A DNA stretch of 64,000 nt. It comes from Niallia sp. Man26. GTDB taxonomy: Bacteria > Bacillota > Bacilli > Bacillales > Cytobacillaceae. The stretch spans positions 2,247,001 to 2,311,000 of the forward strand of contig NZ_CP095743.1 of assembly GCF_022049065.2 (NCBI RefSeq). Reading direction: 5' to 3'. Made by a program: the position numbers and the translations under genes. Below, piece after piece: positions 36,746-46,317 of the stretch. The notes under the pieces are model-generated. The model did not search any database. It was not told where the DNA came from and saw nothing but the letters and a program-made list of their open reading frames with translations. Every line of letters begins with the position of its first letter. Position 1 is the stretch's first letter.

Positions 36746-38464
36746 TTAGATTTTAAATTGCTTAATAAGATTGTTTAATTCTTCTGCAAGCTGAGCCAGA
36801 CTAGTGGAGGAAGAAGCAATTTCCTGCATGGATGCGAGCTGTTCTTCTGTCGCGGCAGTAACATTTTGCGTGCCAGTCGCAGTTGTATCCGCAAGTGATT
36901 TAACTTCATCAACAGATGTGTGCACTTGTTCGTTTGATGCAAGCAACTTATGGACTAGCTGCTTTTCTTCCTCTATTTGCGGCGTCACATCAGAAATAAT
37001 TGTTTCAATATTAGTAAAATTAACACCAACTTCTTGAACGACCACTAAACCTTCTTGTACTTCCTTTGTAGCCTGATTGACCATGTACATTGTTGAATCT
37101 GTATCCTTTTGAATTTGGCTGACAAGCCTGGAGATTTGCTGCGCTGAAGCCGCGGATTCGTCTGCCAGCTTTTTTACTTCCTCGGCGACTACACCAAATC
37201 CCTTGCCAGACTCCCCTGCCCGTGCTGCTTCAATCGCAGCATTAAGCGCTAGAAGGTTCGTTTGGCCAGCAATACTAGTAATCACATCGTTAATATTGCC
37301 GATTTCCTTTGATCTTTCTGTAAATTCCTTGAACGATTCAGCCACAGAATGAACGGTATGATTAATTTGTGTCATTTGACCGCTGACTTTATTAATCACT
37401 TTTCTTCCATCAGCTGAAACCTCTGCAGCATTTTGGACGTTTTCTGTGATAACCTCTGTATTGGCAAGAACTTGCTTTGACATGACTGCATTATCGTCGA
37501 TGATAACAGAAACATGATTCATATTGCTCGCTTGTACTCCGCTTGCTTCCGAGACATCTACAATTGTAGCGGTAATGAACTCACTCGCCTTCGTATTCTC
37601 CTCTGCGCTGGCACTTAATTGTTCTGCTGCCGCAGCCACCTGCTCAGACGTAACTTTTACCTTCATCATTATGTTATTTACATTTTGAATCATGTTATTA
37701 AATGACTTGCTTAAAAAGCCTAATTCATCCTTTGCCTCATACGTTCCTTTCACCGTGAAATCACCTTTTTCGACTTCTCCTAGAAGCTTGACAATTTCTC
37801 TAATCGGCACATTTATTGCTTTAACGATGAACAGACCAATCACAAAGCTGGTAATTGCTGATACGCTAATGGTGATGATGAGAAGGATGGTTACCTTTTT
37901 TTGCATATTTATGGAATCATGATATGCCTGTTCTGACTCTGCTTCTAATAAGCTGGTAATTTCGTGCAACAGACCGTTTACTTTCTTTCTAATTGATTCT
38001 GCCTCTTGTAAAAAAATAGCATAAGCTTCCTTGTTTTTATTTTTAACTGCCAGTTCTATAATCTTGTTATTTGTTTCAATTAAGTCCCCTCTTGCTTTCA
38101 TATAATCAGCAAATAGAAGATTCACTTCTTTCGTATGATTATATTCGGTTGAAGGAAATTGTTTTGTTAACTGCTCCTGGTCTATTTTCAATAAATTTAA
38201 GTTATCTATATATTGTTCATTCAAGCTATCATCACTCGCAAGCATCAGCTTAAAAATTTCCATATTAATCATTAAGCTTTTAGTTTCCATATCGTGTATT
38301 AACTTAATCGGCCCAAGGTTTTCTTTAAAAATAATCTCAGAACTTTCTGATATCTTATTTATAGTGACAATACTGAATACTCCGAGTGCTATTAATGGCA
38401 CAAAAAAAGTGACAAACAGTGTCAACAATTTGTTTTTAACTTTTATATTTTTGAAAATTTTCAT
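36746..38464 (-). CDS. Methyl-accepting chemotaxis protein, 4-helix-bundle sensor
   Basis: A 572-residue chemoreceptor. First helix about 10-32, a helical 4HB_MCP-type periplasm-side sensor about 33-187, second helix about 190-212, HAMP to about 265, and a signalling domain with an intact tip ([21 protein letters not shown]). ATG 38464 is chosen because AAGGTG lies 6 nt before it; the GTG at 38473 is inside that site. The gene overlaps the stop of the upstream CheW-like gene by ATGA, so the two are coupled. Ligand unknown. Confidence 0.93.
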   Translation of the reverse strand: MKIFKNIKVKNKLLTLFVTFFVPLIALGVFSIVTINKISESSEIIFKENLGPIKLIHDMETKSLMINMEIFKLMLASDDSLNEQYIDNLNLLKIDQEQLTKQFPSTEYNHTKEVNLLFADYMKARGDLIETNNKIIELAVKNKNKEAYAIFLQEAESIRKKVNGLLHEITSLLEAESEQAYHDSINMQKKVTILLIITISVSAITSFVIGLFIVKAINVPIREIVKLLGEVEKGDFTVKGTYEAKDELGFLSKSFNNMIQNVNNIMMKVKVTSEQVAAAAEQLSASAEENTKASEFITATIVDVSEASGVQASNMNHVSVIIDDNAVMSKQVLANTEVITENVQNAAEVSADGRKVINKVSGQMTQINHTVHSVAESFKEFTERSKEIGNINDVITSIAGQTNLLALNAAIEAARAGESGKGFGVVAEEVKKLADESAASAQQISRLVSQIQKDTDSTMYMVNQATKEVQEGLVVVQEVGVNFTNIETIISDVTPQIEEEKQLVHKLLASNEQVHTSVDEVKSLADTTATGTQNVTAATEEQLASMQEIASSSTSLAQLAEELNNLIKQFKI

Positions 38465-38985
38465 TTTCCACACCTTCCATTATTATTCATACTATTAAAA
38501 ATATTTCCTTCACTAATGGTCTGATAGTAATCTATCAAATTAATAATCGTAAACAGATTCTGATTGAATTCTATTGTTCCTTCGCAGAACGCTCCATAAG
38601 GCATGTCGAAAGCCGTTTTCTTAATACCATTTTCCTTTAAATACTCAATATAAATAGCATCGTCGATTACAAATGAAAGATATTGATCGCCAACATCATA
38701 CACAACAAGTTTTGAAGAGGAAGATAAATCAGATTTCTTTTGGAACAAAAGTTCACTTGTATCAATGATTCCTGTAAACAGCTCTTCTGCTTCTTGATTA
38801 GGATTAATTGTTAATAGCGGCGTGTATTTAAGCTTGGTAAAACCAATAAACCTGGAAGAATCCTTTATCGTTCTATTAAAAAACTCAGAGTCTTGAATGG
38901 AATCTGTCAAACACAATGTTTTCATATTTTTCAGTGACAAGGCGAAAAAGTCCTCTCCTATAAGAGTCAATAAATAACCAGTCAT
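38461..38985 (-). CDS. CheW-like protein
   Basis: A 174-residue protein that I read as a divergent CheW-like domain. It begins [20 protein letters not shown], has the central [20 protein letters not shown] (CheW: glVVD-V strand), and ends [20 protein letters not shown], matching the G-i---g-li-iLDi block of CheW. It is translationally coupled (ATGA) to the chemoreceptor gene, which supports a signalling-coupling role. Similarity is weak, and a non-chemotaxis partner is possible. No other che gene is nearby. Confidence 0.6.
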   Translation of the reverse strand: MTGYLLTLIGEDFFALSLKNMKTLCLTDSIQDSEFFNRTIKDSSRFIGFTKLKYTPLLTINPNQEAEELFTGIIDTSELLFQKKSDLSSSSKLVVYDVGDQYLSFVIDDAIYIEYLKENGIKKTAFDMPYGAFCEGTIEFNQNLFTIINLIDYYQTISEGNIFNSMNNNGRCGK

Positions 38986-39024
38986 TCGTAACCTCCTATA
39001 ATTTTTAAAATAATGAATGAAAGC

Positions 39025-39303
39025 TTAATAATATCCTTTTCAAATGTCGGCTCCTAACTGCTTGGCCAGCAGATAAGCTTCATGTGTTTCCACACCTTCG
39101 TGAATGAAATAGATGGATATATACTGATAAATAGATAACGTTTTCAATAGTGTATGGATGCTTTTAGATAACTTGTTCTAAAAGTCACTCAAGACTTATT
39201 TGGGCTGCATAGCTGCATATAGTTCTGACTGACAGCAATAAATTGGTTGAAATTGATGTGTAATCATGGTGATTTGTTCTTCCAAGCAGTTCTTTTTCAC
39301 CAA
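39025..39303 (-). pseudogene. Relic of an EAL-domain c-di-GMP phosphodiesterase
   Basis: One minus-strand frame holds both ends of an EAL domain. After AGGAG and TTG 39303 comes NCLEEQITMITHQFQPIY, the QPIY opening of EAL domains, then stops at 39196 and 39178. Then, in the same frame, FIHEGVETHEAYLLAKQLGA followed by D-I-stop-K-G-Y-Y, matching the EGVET and LGAD--QGYYF end of the domain, with stops at 39040 and 39025. About 100 residues between, including the EAL and DDFG motifs, are missing. A dead gene directly upstream of the CheW-like/chemoreceptor pair. Confidence 0.7.
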
Positions 39304-39672
39304 CCGGTCTCCTGTCCTCCTTTAAGTTTGAATAGGTAAATGCAAGCACAACTTTTTACTAGTGCCTGCAAACTGAAGTCTAATATAGAAAAACCGAAGC
39401 GTAAATGTAAGAAAACTAAACACAGTGTAAAGAAAAACTTACTCTCAAAGCTAGTTTAGGAAGGAAAACAGAGGCTTAATGCTCTAACAAAGCCAATCAT
39501 TAGTTTCTAGTTCTACTCTCAAATATTCCATCATCTTCTATATTTCTGTCAGTTATCTCTAACATGAAACTTCCCGTTCTAAAATTGAGACAACGAGAAA
39601 AAATTTTTTTAGTACTATTGAGATAGTGCAAATGTTATATATCCATCACTTCAGTAGTAAGCCTTAAATCCA
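39304..39672. other. Intergenic stretch upstream of the LysR gene
   Basis: No open frame with a ribosome site and no strong repeat was seen. It should contain the LysR promoter; AT-rich sequence around 39600-39640 (TAGTACTATTGAGATAG) is a candidate but lacks clear boxes. Confidence 0.3.
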
Positions 39673-39699
39673 TTGTCTATTACAAGCAGGAGGACCAAG

Positions 39700-40626
39700 A
39701 TGAATTTGGAACAAATTGATTATTTATTAGAAGTAGCAAAAGAAAAATCTATCCGTAAAGCAGCAGACAAATTGCATATAACCCCTTCGGCAATCAGCCA
39801 ATCCATCCTTCAAATAGAGGCAACACTTGGAGTGACTATTTTTCGACGTTCTAATAAAGGAACCATTCCTACATCAGAAGGGAGTATTGTTTTAAAGCAG
39901 GCATTTGAGCTCCAGTGCAAATTTAAAGAGCTGTATGAGGGAGTAAAAGGCATTGCCCAAGGAAGCTTAAGTGTTCCATTGCGAATTGCCTTCACACCAA
40001 CCTTTGGAAATGTAGGCTACAATGCCTTCATGGCTTTGAAGGCAGAACATAAAGAGCTGAAGGTTGAAATACAAGAGGGAATGCATGAGGAGATTATGGA
40101 AACAATTATTAAAAATAATGGCGCATTCGACATTGCCTTTATTGTAGAAAACAGAAATCTGTATGCTTATGATGACTTGTTCCATATAGAGCCCCTTTAC
40201 AGCAGCTATGTCTGTGTTGCAGTTGGCAAAAACTCCTCCTTACAATCAAAGAAGTTTCTGACCACAGCTGATTTAACAAATGAAAGCATCGCTATATTTG
40301 AAACGGCAACACATCGAGAACTAGTGAAAAAGACAGGACTAGAAGACAATTCTGTGTTTGTAACATCCAATAACAGTTTCCTAATCAGAAAGGTTGTAAA
40401 AGATGGTCATGCTATTTGTGTACTTGACGATTTTTCCTTAATGAATCATCCAGACACACTGAATGGCGAAATTATCGTGTTGCCTTTTAGAAATCCACAT
40501 TATATTTATCGCGAAATGTGGGCGGTATATCCTAAAGAAAGTGCTAAAAATGAGAATGTCATGAACTACTTAAACACAGTCAAAAACTTAATACGGCAAG
40601 GATGCCCATTAGAAGCATTAGGATGA
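39700..40626 (+). CDS. LysR-family transcriptional regulator
   Basis: A 308-residue regulator. N-terminal winged helix (MNLEQIDYLLEVAKEKSIRK, then LHITPSAISQSILQIEATLG) followed by a two-lobed periplasmic-binding-like effector domain from about 90. ATG 39700 follows GGAGGACCAAG; the in-frame start at 39673 lacks a site. It converges with the PTS EIIBC gene and is upstream of the dehydratase locus, so it may be a local or a distant regulator. Effector unknown. Confidence 0.9.
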   Translation: MNLEQIDYLLEVAKEKSIRKAADKLHITPSAISQSILQIEATLGVTIFRRSNKGTIPTSEGSIVLKQAFELQCKFKELYEGVKGIAQGSLSVPLRIAFTPTFGNVGYNAFMALKAEHKELKVEIQEGMHEEIMETIIKNNGAFDIAFIVENRNLYAYDDLFHIEPLYSSYVCVAVGKNSSLQSKKFLTTADLTNESIAIFETATHRELVKKTGLEDNSVFVTSNNSFLIRKVVKDGHAICVLDDFSLMNHPDTLNGEIIVLPFRNPHYIYREMWAVYPKESAKNENVMNYLNTVKNLIRQGCPLEALG

Positions 40627-40634
40627 CATTTGTT

Positions 40635-40661
40635 AGGAGGGTCCATAATGGAGGCCCTCCT
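40635..40661. terminator. Hairpin between convergent LysR and PTS genes
   Basis: AGGAGGG pairs with CCCTCCT across a 13-nt loop. No good T tract on the plus strand; moderate support. Confidence 0.45.
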
Positions 40662-40669
40662 ATCCCGCT

Positions 40670-42067
40670 TCATCCTTCTATTTTTATGGCAGCATTATCT
40701 CTTTGGACCACTCCATATGAATTCTTTTTAACTGTAATAAACGCAATAGTAAATGCAGTTCCGATGGCGAGGATAATGCCTATAATCGCGTATGGAAAAT
40801 ATGGACCAACATAGGCAACAAGGCTGACAATGCTTGAGAGAATATATCCATAAATTCTAACTCCCATTGCTGCAAAAAATGTTGCTGCAACAGTACTTCC
40901 AATTGTACAAGCAATAAATGCCTTACGGTTTTTTATCAGCACTCCGAACAAGGCCGGCTCTGTTATTCCTAAAATGGCAGAGATTGTCGCAGATAATATA
41001 ATAGACTTTTCTGTCTTATTATTCGCTTTAAAAAACATCGCGAAGGTTGCTCCGGCTATGGCCATATTTGTCATAAACATCATTGGCATCAGCATATCAT
41101 AGCCCTTATCTGCAAAGTTCTGCAAGGCAATCGGAGTAATGGCATGATGCACTCCGAACACAATTTCAATTGGTCTTGCTCCTCCCATTACAACCCCTGC
41201 TAATACTGGAGAGATGTCAAACAGCAGTTCTACCATATAAGCCAGCCCTTTTCCTACATAACTGCCCAGGGGACCTGATGCGATAAGTGTAAATGGAATA
41301 GTTAAAAATAATGTCAGTGTTGGTGTAAAAACTGTGCGCAAAACAGACGGCATAAACTTATCTACCCATCTATAAATATAACTTAACGCCCAAACAGAAA
41401 GAATAATAGGAATAACAGTGCCTGAGTAATTAATTACCGGAATAGGCAAGCCTATAAATTGAAATTGACTTACCTCGCCAAGCTTTGCTGCATCAAGCAA
41501 GGATGGGTACATAAAACCGCCTGCTACTGCTATAGCTAAGTATTGATTTGTTTTAAATATTTTGGCTGCAGATGCTGCTAAAAAGAACGGCAGAAAATAA
41601 AAGACACCGCTGGCAATTAAATCGAGAATGACTACTGTTTCGCTTTCCTTTGGCAATATATTGAGTGCCAGTAAGCCTGCCAAAATTCCTTTAATCATAC
41701 CTGCACCTGCTATAGCAGGAACAATAGGTCCAAAAACACCAGAAACTACGTCCAGCAGTCTCCCGAATAAGCCTTTTTGCGTTTTATCTTCCTTCAATTG
41801 GCTCCCTTCATCATTCTCATTCATCTCCAGTTCCTCCATTAAAGAAGAATAGTAGGATTGTACATTTGTTCCGATTATGACTTGATACTGATCACTCTTT
41901 AATTGCTCTCCGATTACTCCGTCTATCTTTTTCATATTTTCATGATCTATCATAGACTGGTCTATTAAATCAAAGCGAAGTCTCGTCATACAATGCCAGG
42001 CCTTCTTTATATTTTCTTTTCCGCCAACATAGGCTATGATTTTTTTAACAGCTTCTTTTTCCTTCAT
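40670..42067 (-). CDS. PTS EIIBC, beta-glucoside/sucrose family
   Basis: A 465-residue PTS permease. EIIB (1-85) has the active Cys in AWHCMTRLRFDL. EIIC follows with about ten membrane segments (GLPIPVINYSGTVIPIILSV, then PVLAGVVMGGARPIEIVFGV and ITPIALQNFADKGY). There is no EIIA domain, so phosphate must come from another protein, such as the EIIA of BglP. ATG 42067 is used (AAAGGATGCTGAAT); the frame is open 84 bp further. Divergent from the RspA/ManD-like gene. The sugar is not evident. Confidence 0.9.
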   Translation of the reverse strand: MKEKEAVKKIIAYVGGKENIKKAWHCMTRLRFDLIDQSMIDHENMKKIDGVIGEQLKSDQYQVIIGTNVQSYYSSLMEELEMNENDEGSQLKEDKTQKGLFGRLLDVVSGVFGPIVPAIAGAGMIKGILAGLLALNILPKESETVVILDLIASGVFYFLPFFLAASAAKIFKTNQYLAIAVAGGFMYPSLLDAAKLGEVSQFQFIGLPIPVINYSGTVIPIILSVWALSYIYRWVDKFMPSVLRTVFTPTLTLFLTIPFTLIASGPLGSYVGKGLAYMVELLFDISPVLAGVVMGGARPIEIVFGVHHAITPIALQNFADKGYDMLMPMMFMTNMAIAGATFAMFFKANNKTEKSIILSATISAILGITEPALFGVLIKNRKAFIACTIGSTVAATFFAAMGVRIYGYILSSIVSLVAYVGPYFPYAIIGIILAIGTAFTIAFITVKKNSYGVVQRDNAAIKIEG

Positions 42068-42165
42068 ATTCAGCATCCTTTCATAATTCAGGTAACGAAC
42101 AAAGTAAAACTTGCTAAATGGAGCCTTGATTTGACAAGCAAATAATAGCACAGCATCAGCATTTA

Positions 42166-42179
42166 TGAAAACGGTTTAA
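42166..42179. promoter_or_regulatory. cre site upstream of the PTS gene
   Basis: TGAAAACGGTTTAA matches TGWAANCGNTNWCA at 13 of 14 positions (mismatch at 13). It lies 98 bp upstream of the EIIBC start, beside a possible minus-strand promoter (TTTTCA, 18 bp, TATTAT). Confidence 0.5.
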
Positions 42180-42243
42180 AAATAACCAAAAAAAGAGAGA
42201 ATCCCTTTATTCACTTGGGTTTCAACCTTCCTGTCTCCGCAAA

Positions 42244-42286
42244 TTGGTATGGTAAATGAACTTATACTGATTACTTACCTGACCAA
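42244..42286. promoter_or_regulatory. Operator-like inverted repeat in divergent region
   Basis: TTGGTATGGTAA (42244-42255) and TTACCTGACCAA (42275-42286) are inverted with 10 of 12 matches, centres 31 bp apart (three helical turns). It lies between the divergent PTS and dehydratase genes; the local GntR or LysR protein is the likely binder. Confidence 0.5.
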
Positions 42287-42376
42287 ATTGACTTCTAGAT
42301 TGGCTCTGTGCTTAAATGAAATCACTAAATGACTTGATTTGACACGAATGAAATGAAGAGAGAAGGAGATTAATAG

Positions 42377-43576
42377 TTGGAACCGACAATCATTACTGAC
42401 ATTGCATCATTTGTCACTAACCCGCATCGCCATAATCTTATTGTGGTGAAAGTAGTAACAAATAAAGGAATTTATGGATATGGATGTGCGACTTTTCAAC
42501 AGCGCCCATTAGCAGTTCAAACAATTATTGAGGAATATTTAAAACCATTGCTCCTTGGCCGGGATGCCAATCATATTGAAGACATTTGGCAAGTAATGAT
42601 GGTCAATGCGTATTGGCGCAACGGACCTGTCATCAATAATGCGATTGCAGGTATTGATATGGCGTTATGGGATATTAAAGGAAAGCTTGCTAATATGCCA
42701 CTTTATCAGTTATTTGGAGGTAAGTCTAAGGATGCCATTGCTGCCTACACACATGCGGACGGCCTTACGATAGAAGCGCTATTCAGTGAAGTCGACAAGC
42801 TGATTGAAAAAGGCTATCGTCATATTCGCTGCCAGCTCGGCAAATATGGCGGGAAGAACCATAAGATGCATTTGCCTACGCAAATTAGCGGAGGGGAATT
42901 TTTTGATCAGGACATCTATCGCAGGGATGTTGTCGCAATGTTTAGCGCCTTGCGGGAAAAATACGGATTCTCCATTCATTTCCTGCACGATGTGCATGAA
43001 AGGCTTTTTCCTAATGATGCCCTGCAGCTTGCGAAGGACTTAGAGGCATATAAACCTTACTTCCTGGAGGATATCCTTCCGCCTGATCAAAATGAATGGC
43101 TTGCACGATTGAGAAGTCAATGCAGCACTCCGATTGCCACAGGAGAATTGTTCAACAACCCACTTGAGTGGCGCAATCTGATTGTCAACAGACACATCGA
43201 TTTTATCCGTTGTCATGTCTCCCAAATTGGTGGCATCACACCTGCATTAAAGCTTGCTGCCTTATGCGAAAATTTTGGTGTGCGAATAGCTTGGCATGGA
43301 CCTTCGGATATGACTCCAATAGGTGTTGCTGTTAATACACACTTAAATATTCATTTACATAATGCGGCGATCCAGGAAGTACAGGAACCTGATGAAGAAA
43401 CGAAAAAAATGTTCCCAGGAAATGTTGAAGTAGTGGATGGCTATATCTATCCTATCGAGAGAAATGGGATTGGCGTTGAATTTAATGAGGATTTGGCACG
43501 CAAATATCCTGTCATCTACCGTAAGCATGAGTGGACAGAATCACGTATTCCAAACGGCAGCATTCACACACCGTAA
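42377..43576 (+). CDS. RspA/ManD-type enolase-superfamily dehydratase
   Basis: A 399-residue member of the mandelate-racemase group, D-mannonate dehydratase (RspA/ManD) subgroup. Metal ligands Asp in [10 protein letters not shown], Glu in YFLEDILPP and Glu in ATGELFNNP are in place; the family His is in IAWHGPSD. The C-terminal [20 protein letters not shown] is typical of the subgroup. Such enzymes dehydrate D-mannonate or D-gluconate, and several have very low activity. TTG start 42377 follows GGAG at 8 nt. Neighbours are a PTS gene (divergent) and a GntR gene (same strand, 66 bp on). Confidence 0.88.
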   Translation: MEPTIITDIASFVTNPHRHNLIVVKVVTNKGIYGYGCATFQQRPLAVQTIIEEYLKPLLLGRDANHIEDIWQVMMVNAYWRNGPVINNAIAGIDMALWDIKGKLANMPLYQLFGGKSKDAIAAYTHADGLTIEALFSEVDKLIEKGYRHIRCQLGKYGGKNHKMHLPTQISGGEFFDQDIYRRDVVAMFSALREKYGFSIHFLHDVHERLFPNDALQLAKDLEAYKPYFLEDILPPDQNEWLARLRSQCSTPIATGELFNNPLEWRNLIVNRHIDFIRCHVSQIGGITPALKLAALCENFGVRIAWHGPSDMTPIGVAVNTHLNIHLHNAAIQEVQEPDEETKKMFPGNVEVVDGYIYPIERNGIGVEFNEDLARKYPVIYRKHEWTESRIPNGSIHTP

Positions 43577-43641
43577 CAGCTACATCTATTGCTTAGCCTC
43601 CTGCATGAATATGAGGAAACTAATCTTATCATAGAGGTATA

Positions 43642-44361
43642 ATGATGAAAAAACGAGATTTCATTGCAGAAGATATTCTTAGTAAAATATATCAAAATAA
43701 ATACAAGGCTGGACAAAAGCTCCCTACAGAACGGGAGCTTTCTAGTATATATGCTGTTTCAAGATATACCATTAGAGAAGCGTTAAAAAAACTTGTCAAT
43801 ATTGGGTGTGTATCCATTATTCAAGGTTCCGGTATCTTTGTTTCAGACACTAAATATAAAAGCCCCTTGATTTATAATTCATTAACTGAAAAAAAGTTCA
43901 ACGAAATCACTTCTGAAATAATCTATTTCAAAAAAATTAAGCCTAATCAAGAATTAGAAAAGATATTTGATTTGCGCCAATTGCCTCATGCACGATTATG
44001 GGAATATAAACGAGTCAGGATTGTCGACTATCAAAAAATGCAGATTGAAACGTCGGTTCTTCCTTTTACCTATTTTCCAGATCTTAATGAAGAAAAGATA
44101 AAAAGCTCTGTTCATGATTATGTTCAGCAATGCGGTTATCACATATCCCACTTTATCACAACATATCATGCGATCAATATTACGAAAGAAGATGCAGAAC
44201 TGCTTAACTGTAAAAAAGGAAGCGCAGCTATGCGGATTATTAATAGAGGAATTTTAGAAAATGGTAAAGTGTTTGAATACAGTGAAATCATTAATTTGGA
44301 TTACTCTGTATCTTATTTCACTCCGTTCAACAAACACAGTCATGAATATAGAAAAAATTAA
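43642..44361 (+). CDS. GntR/HutC-family regulator with UTRA domain
   Basis: A 239-residue regulator. Winged helix at 1-70 (YKAGQKLPTERELSSIYAVS, YTIREALKKLVNIGCVSIIQ) and UTRA domain about 95-235. Two ATGs (43642, 43645) follow AGAGGTATA. It is probably co-transcribed with the dehydratase gene and is the best candidate to bind the inverted repeat at 42244-42286. Inducer unknown. Confidence 0.9.
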   Translation: MMKKRDFIAEDILSKIYQNKYKAGQKLPTERELSSIYAVSRYTIREALKKLVNIGCVSIIQGSGIFVSDTKYKSPLIYNSLTEKKFNEITSEIIYFKKIKPNQELEKIFDLRQLPHARLWEYKRVRIVDYQKMQIETSVLPFTYFPDLNEEKIKSSVHDYVQQCGYHISHFITTYHAINITKEDAELLNCKKGSAAMRIINRGILENGKVFEYSEIINLDYSVSYFTPFNKHSHEYRKN

Positions 44362-44363
44362 AA

Positions 44364-44400
44364 AGACCAGGTGCAATTTATGCCACTGGTCTGTATTTTC
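44364..44400. terminator. Bidirectional terminator
   Basis: AGACCAG pairs with CTGGTCT around an extended loop, T-rich on both sides, between gntR (plus) and the lysozyme-like gene (minus). Confidence 0.75.
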
Positions 44401-44412
44401 TTATTCCATAGT

Positions 44413-45027
44413 TTAAGAGTGATGCTCTACAATCTTATTCATATCTTCAAGCTTTGCCGTAACCTTCCCGGCATATGTATAATCACCGTAGCAATAAGGG
44501 TACCGGAAGTTTAGTTTATCGTTATTGCAAGTATACAGCTCAGGCGATTTTTCTACCATGTATTCAGAGTAGGATTTGGCTATTTCCTCACTGTGATTTG
44601 TCTCCTTGCTGACAACGTAATCAATATAGCCTGGTCCCATATTATAACTTTGAATAATCGTATCAATGTCTACCCCGTTTGCCTCTCCATATTTGTACAT
44701 TTCAGAAAAATGGAAGACTCCTTGTTTAATACTTTCAGTCGGATCGGTGATTTCATTTCGGCTCAGGCCCGCAGATTCTGATGACTGCATCGGGTCAGTG
44801 CCTTTCCCATGACTTTCCTGATCCATAATCGCAAGCAAAACAGGTGCAAACTCATCAGGTTCGAGGTCATTTCTTTCTAATTCATTGATGATATCAGGCA
44901 AATAATTCACTAATCTAGTTTGTTCCGTATGTTTAATGGTTTTAGCGGTCACTAAGTATCCAATATACACAATCATTATTAACAGAATAAGAATCGGCAG
45001 CTTCCTTACTTTTCTTCTTTTCTTCAA
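44413..45027 (-). CDS. Membrane-anchored lysozyme-like protein
   Basis: A 204-residue protein. N-terminal anchor (LPILILLIMIVYIGYLVTA) followed by a lysozyme/lytic-transglycosylase-like domain: catalytic Glu in LLAIMDQESHGKG, then DPTESIKQGVFHF and IIQSYNMGPGYIDYV. This matches the N-terminal muramidase domain of CwlT/YocA-type enzymes that cut the glycan chain of peptidoglycan. The TTG start follows GAGGGGTTAAA. No conjugative-element genes are near, so it is a stand-alone copy. Confidence 0.82.
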   Translation of the reverse strand: MKKRRKVRKLPILILLIMIVYIGYLVTAKTIKHTEQTRLVNYLPDIINELERNDLEPDEFAPVLLAIMDQESHGKGTDPMQSSESAGLSRNEITDPTESIKQGVFHFSEMYKYGEANGVDIDTIIQSYNMGPGYIDYVVSKETNHSEEIAKSYSEYMVEKSPELYTCNNDKLNFRYPYCYGDYTYAGKVTAKLEDMNKIVEHHS

Positions 45028-45287
45028 TTTAACCCCTCATTAAAGCAATATAATAATTTTTCGTCGTTATTTACGTTTTCCATTATACAGGATATAAGCA
45101 GAAATTTCTTTCTTCAACAGAAAGGTCAGAATATTTTTACCTTTTCGTTCTTCTGAGAGGAGATTATTAAAAAAGGAGATTGATTGGAGCGTAAAGGAAA
45201 GACTGCTACTTAGGATGAATGGGACAGGCAAGAGCCTAACACAAATCTCTTCGGTACATATTATCCTTTGCAGATCCTTGAAGAATA
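45028..45287. other. Intergenic stretch
   Basis: A plus-strand frame of about 45 codons (around 45175-45330, containing ERLLLRMNGTGKS) is open but has no well-placed start and resembles nothing I know. No other feature seen. Confidence 0.3.
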
Positions 45288-45341
45288 AAAAAGAGCAGCT
45301 ATCCTTTAAGTTACATGGTGTAGAGTGAGAAAGCTGCTTTT
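45288..45341 (-). terminator. Terminator of the isochorismatase gene
   Basis: Minus strand: AGCAGCT pairs with AGCTGCT around a long loop, followed by CTTTTTT; about 27 bp after the stop at 45368. Confidence 0.65.
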
Positions 45342-45367
45342 ACTAGGCTGTACTATTAAACTAACAA

Positions 45368-45904
45368 TCATCTTCTTGCTAATAGTTCGACTGCTTCTTT
45401 CACTGGAACAACTTTCGCAAACCGCTTATTCCAAATTTTGTAGTTATAAAATTGATAGGTTTTTTCCCCTGATAAAAACTCATTATCATATGTACTGTTC
45501 GTTTCTTCTGGTATGATTACTTCGAATCCTAGCTCGAAAGCGCTTTTGCAGGTCGAATCAATACAATATTCTGTTTGCAGGCCAACTAAAACAATCGTGC
45601 TCGTTTCATTGTCTTGTAAATACTGTGTCAATCCGGTTTTTAGAAAAGCACTATTATAACGTTTTCCAAATCTCTTCTCATTATTTATGGGAGCAATGGC
45701 AGAAAAGACTCTCCACCCATCTGTGTTTCGTTCAAGTTCCTCGCCTGGATCGTCTTCATGCTGCACATAGATTACTTCTTGATTATTATCCCTTGCAGCA
45801 CTTATCAGCAGCTTTATATTCTCCACCAATTTTTGCTCATTATATGGATGTTCTGCCATCAATGCCTCTTGAACGTCAACTACCAGCAAGACTGTTTTGC
45901 CCAT
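45368..45904 (-). CDS. Isochorismatase-family cysteine hydrolase
   Basis: A 178-residue hydrolase. Asp in LLVVDVQEAL, the nucleophile Cys in VGLQTEYCIDSTCKSAFELG and a lysine in the KRFGKRYNSAF segment form the family's catalytic set; VIYVQHEDDPGEEL lies between. Family members hydrolyse amides (nicotinamidase, biuret) or isochorismate; which applies here is not visible. The minus-strand ATG at 45904 is preceded by AAAGGAGAGGGAATACA. Single gene. Confidence 0.88.
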   Translation of the reverse strand: MGKTVLLVVDVQEALMAEHPYNEQKLVENIKLLISAARDNNQEVIYVQHEDDPGEELERNTDGWRVFSAIAPINNEKRFGKRYNSAFLKTGLTQYLQDNETSTIVLVGLQTEYCIDSTCKSAFELGFEVIIPEETNSTYDNEFLSGEKTYQFYNYKIWNKRFAKVVPVKEAVELLARR

Positions 45905-46013
45905 TGTATTCCCTCTCCTTTAACACGATAATAAGCTTTATTTGATAAATAAGGATAAATTTGAAAGGTTTGCTGCTTATACGCACCAAACCTTTTTTAA
46001 GTTCCATATGAGA

Positions 46014-46124
46014 TTAACGTTTCGCTTTTTTGTATCTATATGTTAAAAATTTGTATAATCCATAAACTAAAGCAAGCAGCACTAGTAAGTTTAATAGCTG
46101 CCAAGCACCAGTTAAAAATGACAT
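46014..46124 (-). CDS. 36-residue single-helix membrane protein
   Basis: A short frame starting MSFLTGAWQLL, with a hydrophobic helix LLNLLVLLALVYGLYKFL and a basic tail RYKKAKR, the topology of small bacterial membrane peptides. The ribosome site GGAGGAAAACT sits directly before the ATG, which supports translation. It is not in an operon with its neighbours. Function unknown. Confidence 0.65.
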   Translation of the reverse strand: MSFLTGAWQLLNLLVLLALVYGLYKFLTYRYKKAKR

Positions 46125-46317
46125 AGTTTTCCTCCGACAATTTCCTCGCAGATAATCTTACCATGTTTTTCAATTTGTTAATAGGGGCTATGGAAGAATT
46201 TCTTCCTAGATTATCTAGTTCTTGCGGAATGATTTCTGATAATTACAACAGATTACTTCTTATTAAACTTTTTATATGGTATATTTTAGCTATTAAAATT
46301 AGCTAGGAGGAATAGGA

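Noticed and set aside
39133..39146. cre-like TGAAAACGTTATCT (13 of 14, minus strand)
   Set aside because: It is inside the decayed EAL reading frame, far from any promoter; probably chance.
44413..45027. Part of an integrative conjugative element (CwlT-like)
   Set aside because: No conjugation, relaxase or integrase gene nearby, and the enzyme lacks the second peptidase domain.
45175..45330. Open plus-strand frame of about 45 codons
   Set aside because: No well-placed start and no recognisable sequence; overlaps a terminator hairpin.
45963..45999. Hairpin AAAGGTTTG/CAAACCTTT with T-run on the plus strand
   Set aside because: No plus-strand gene ends here; may be a chance structure, or a weak terminator for the small membrane peptide.
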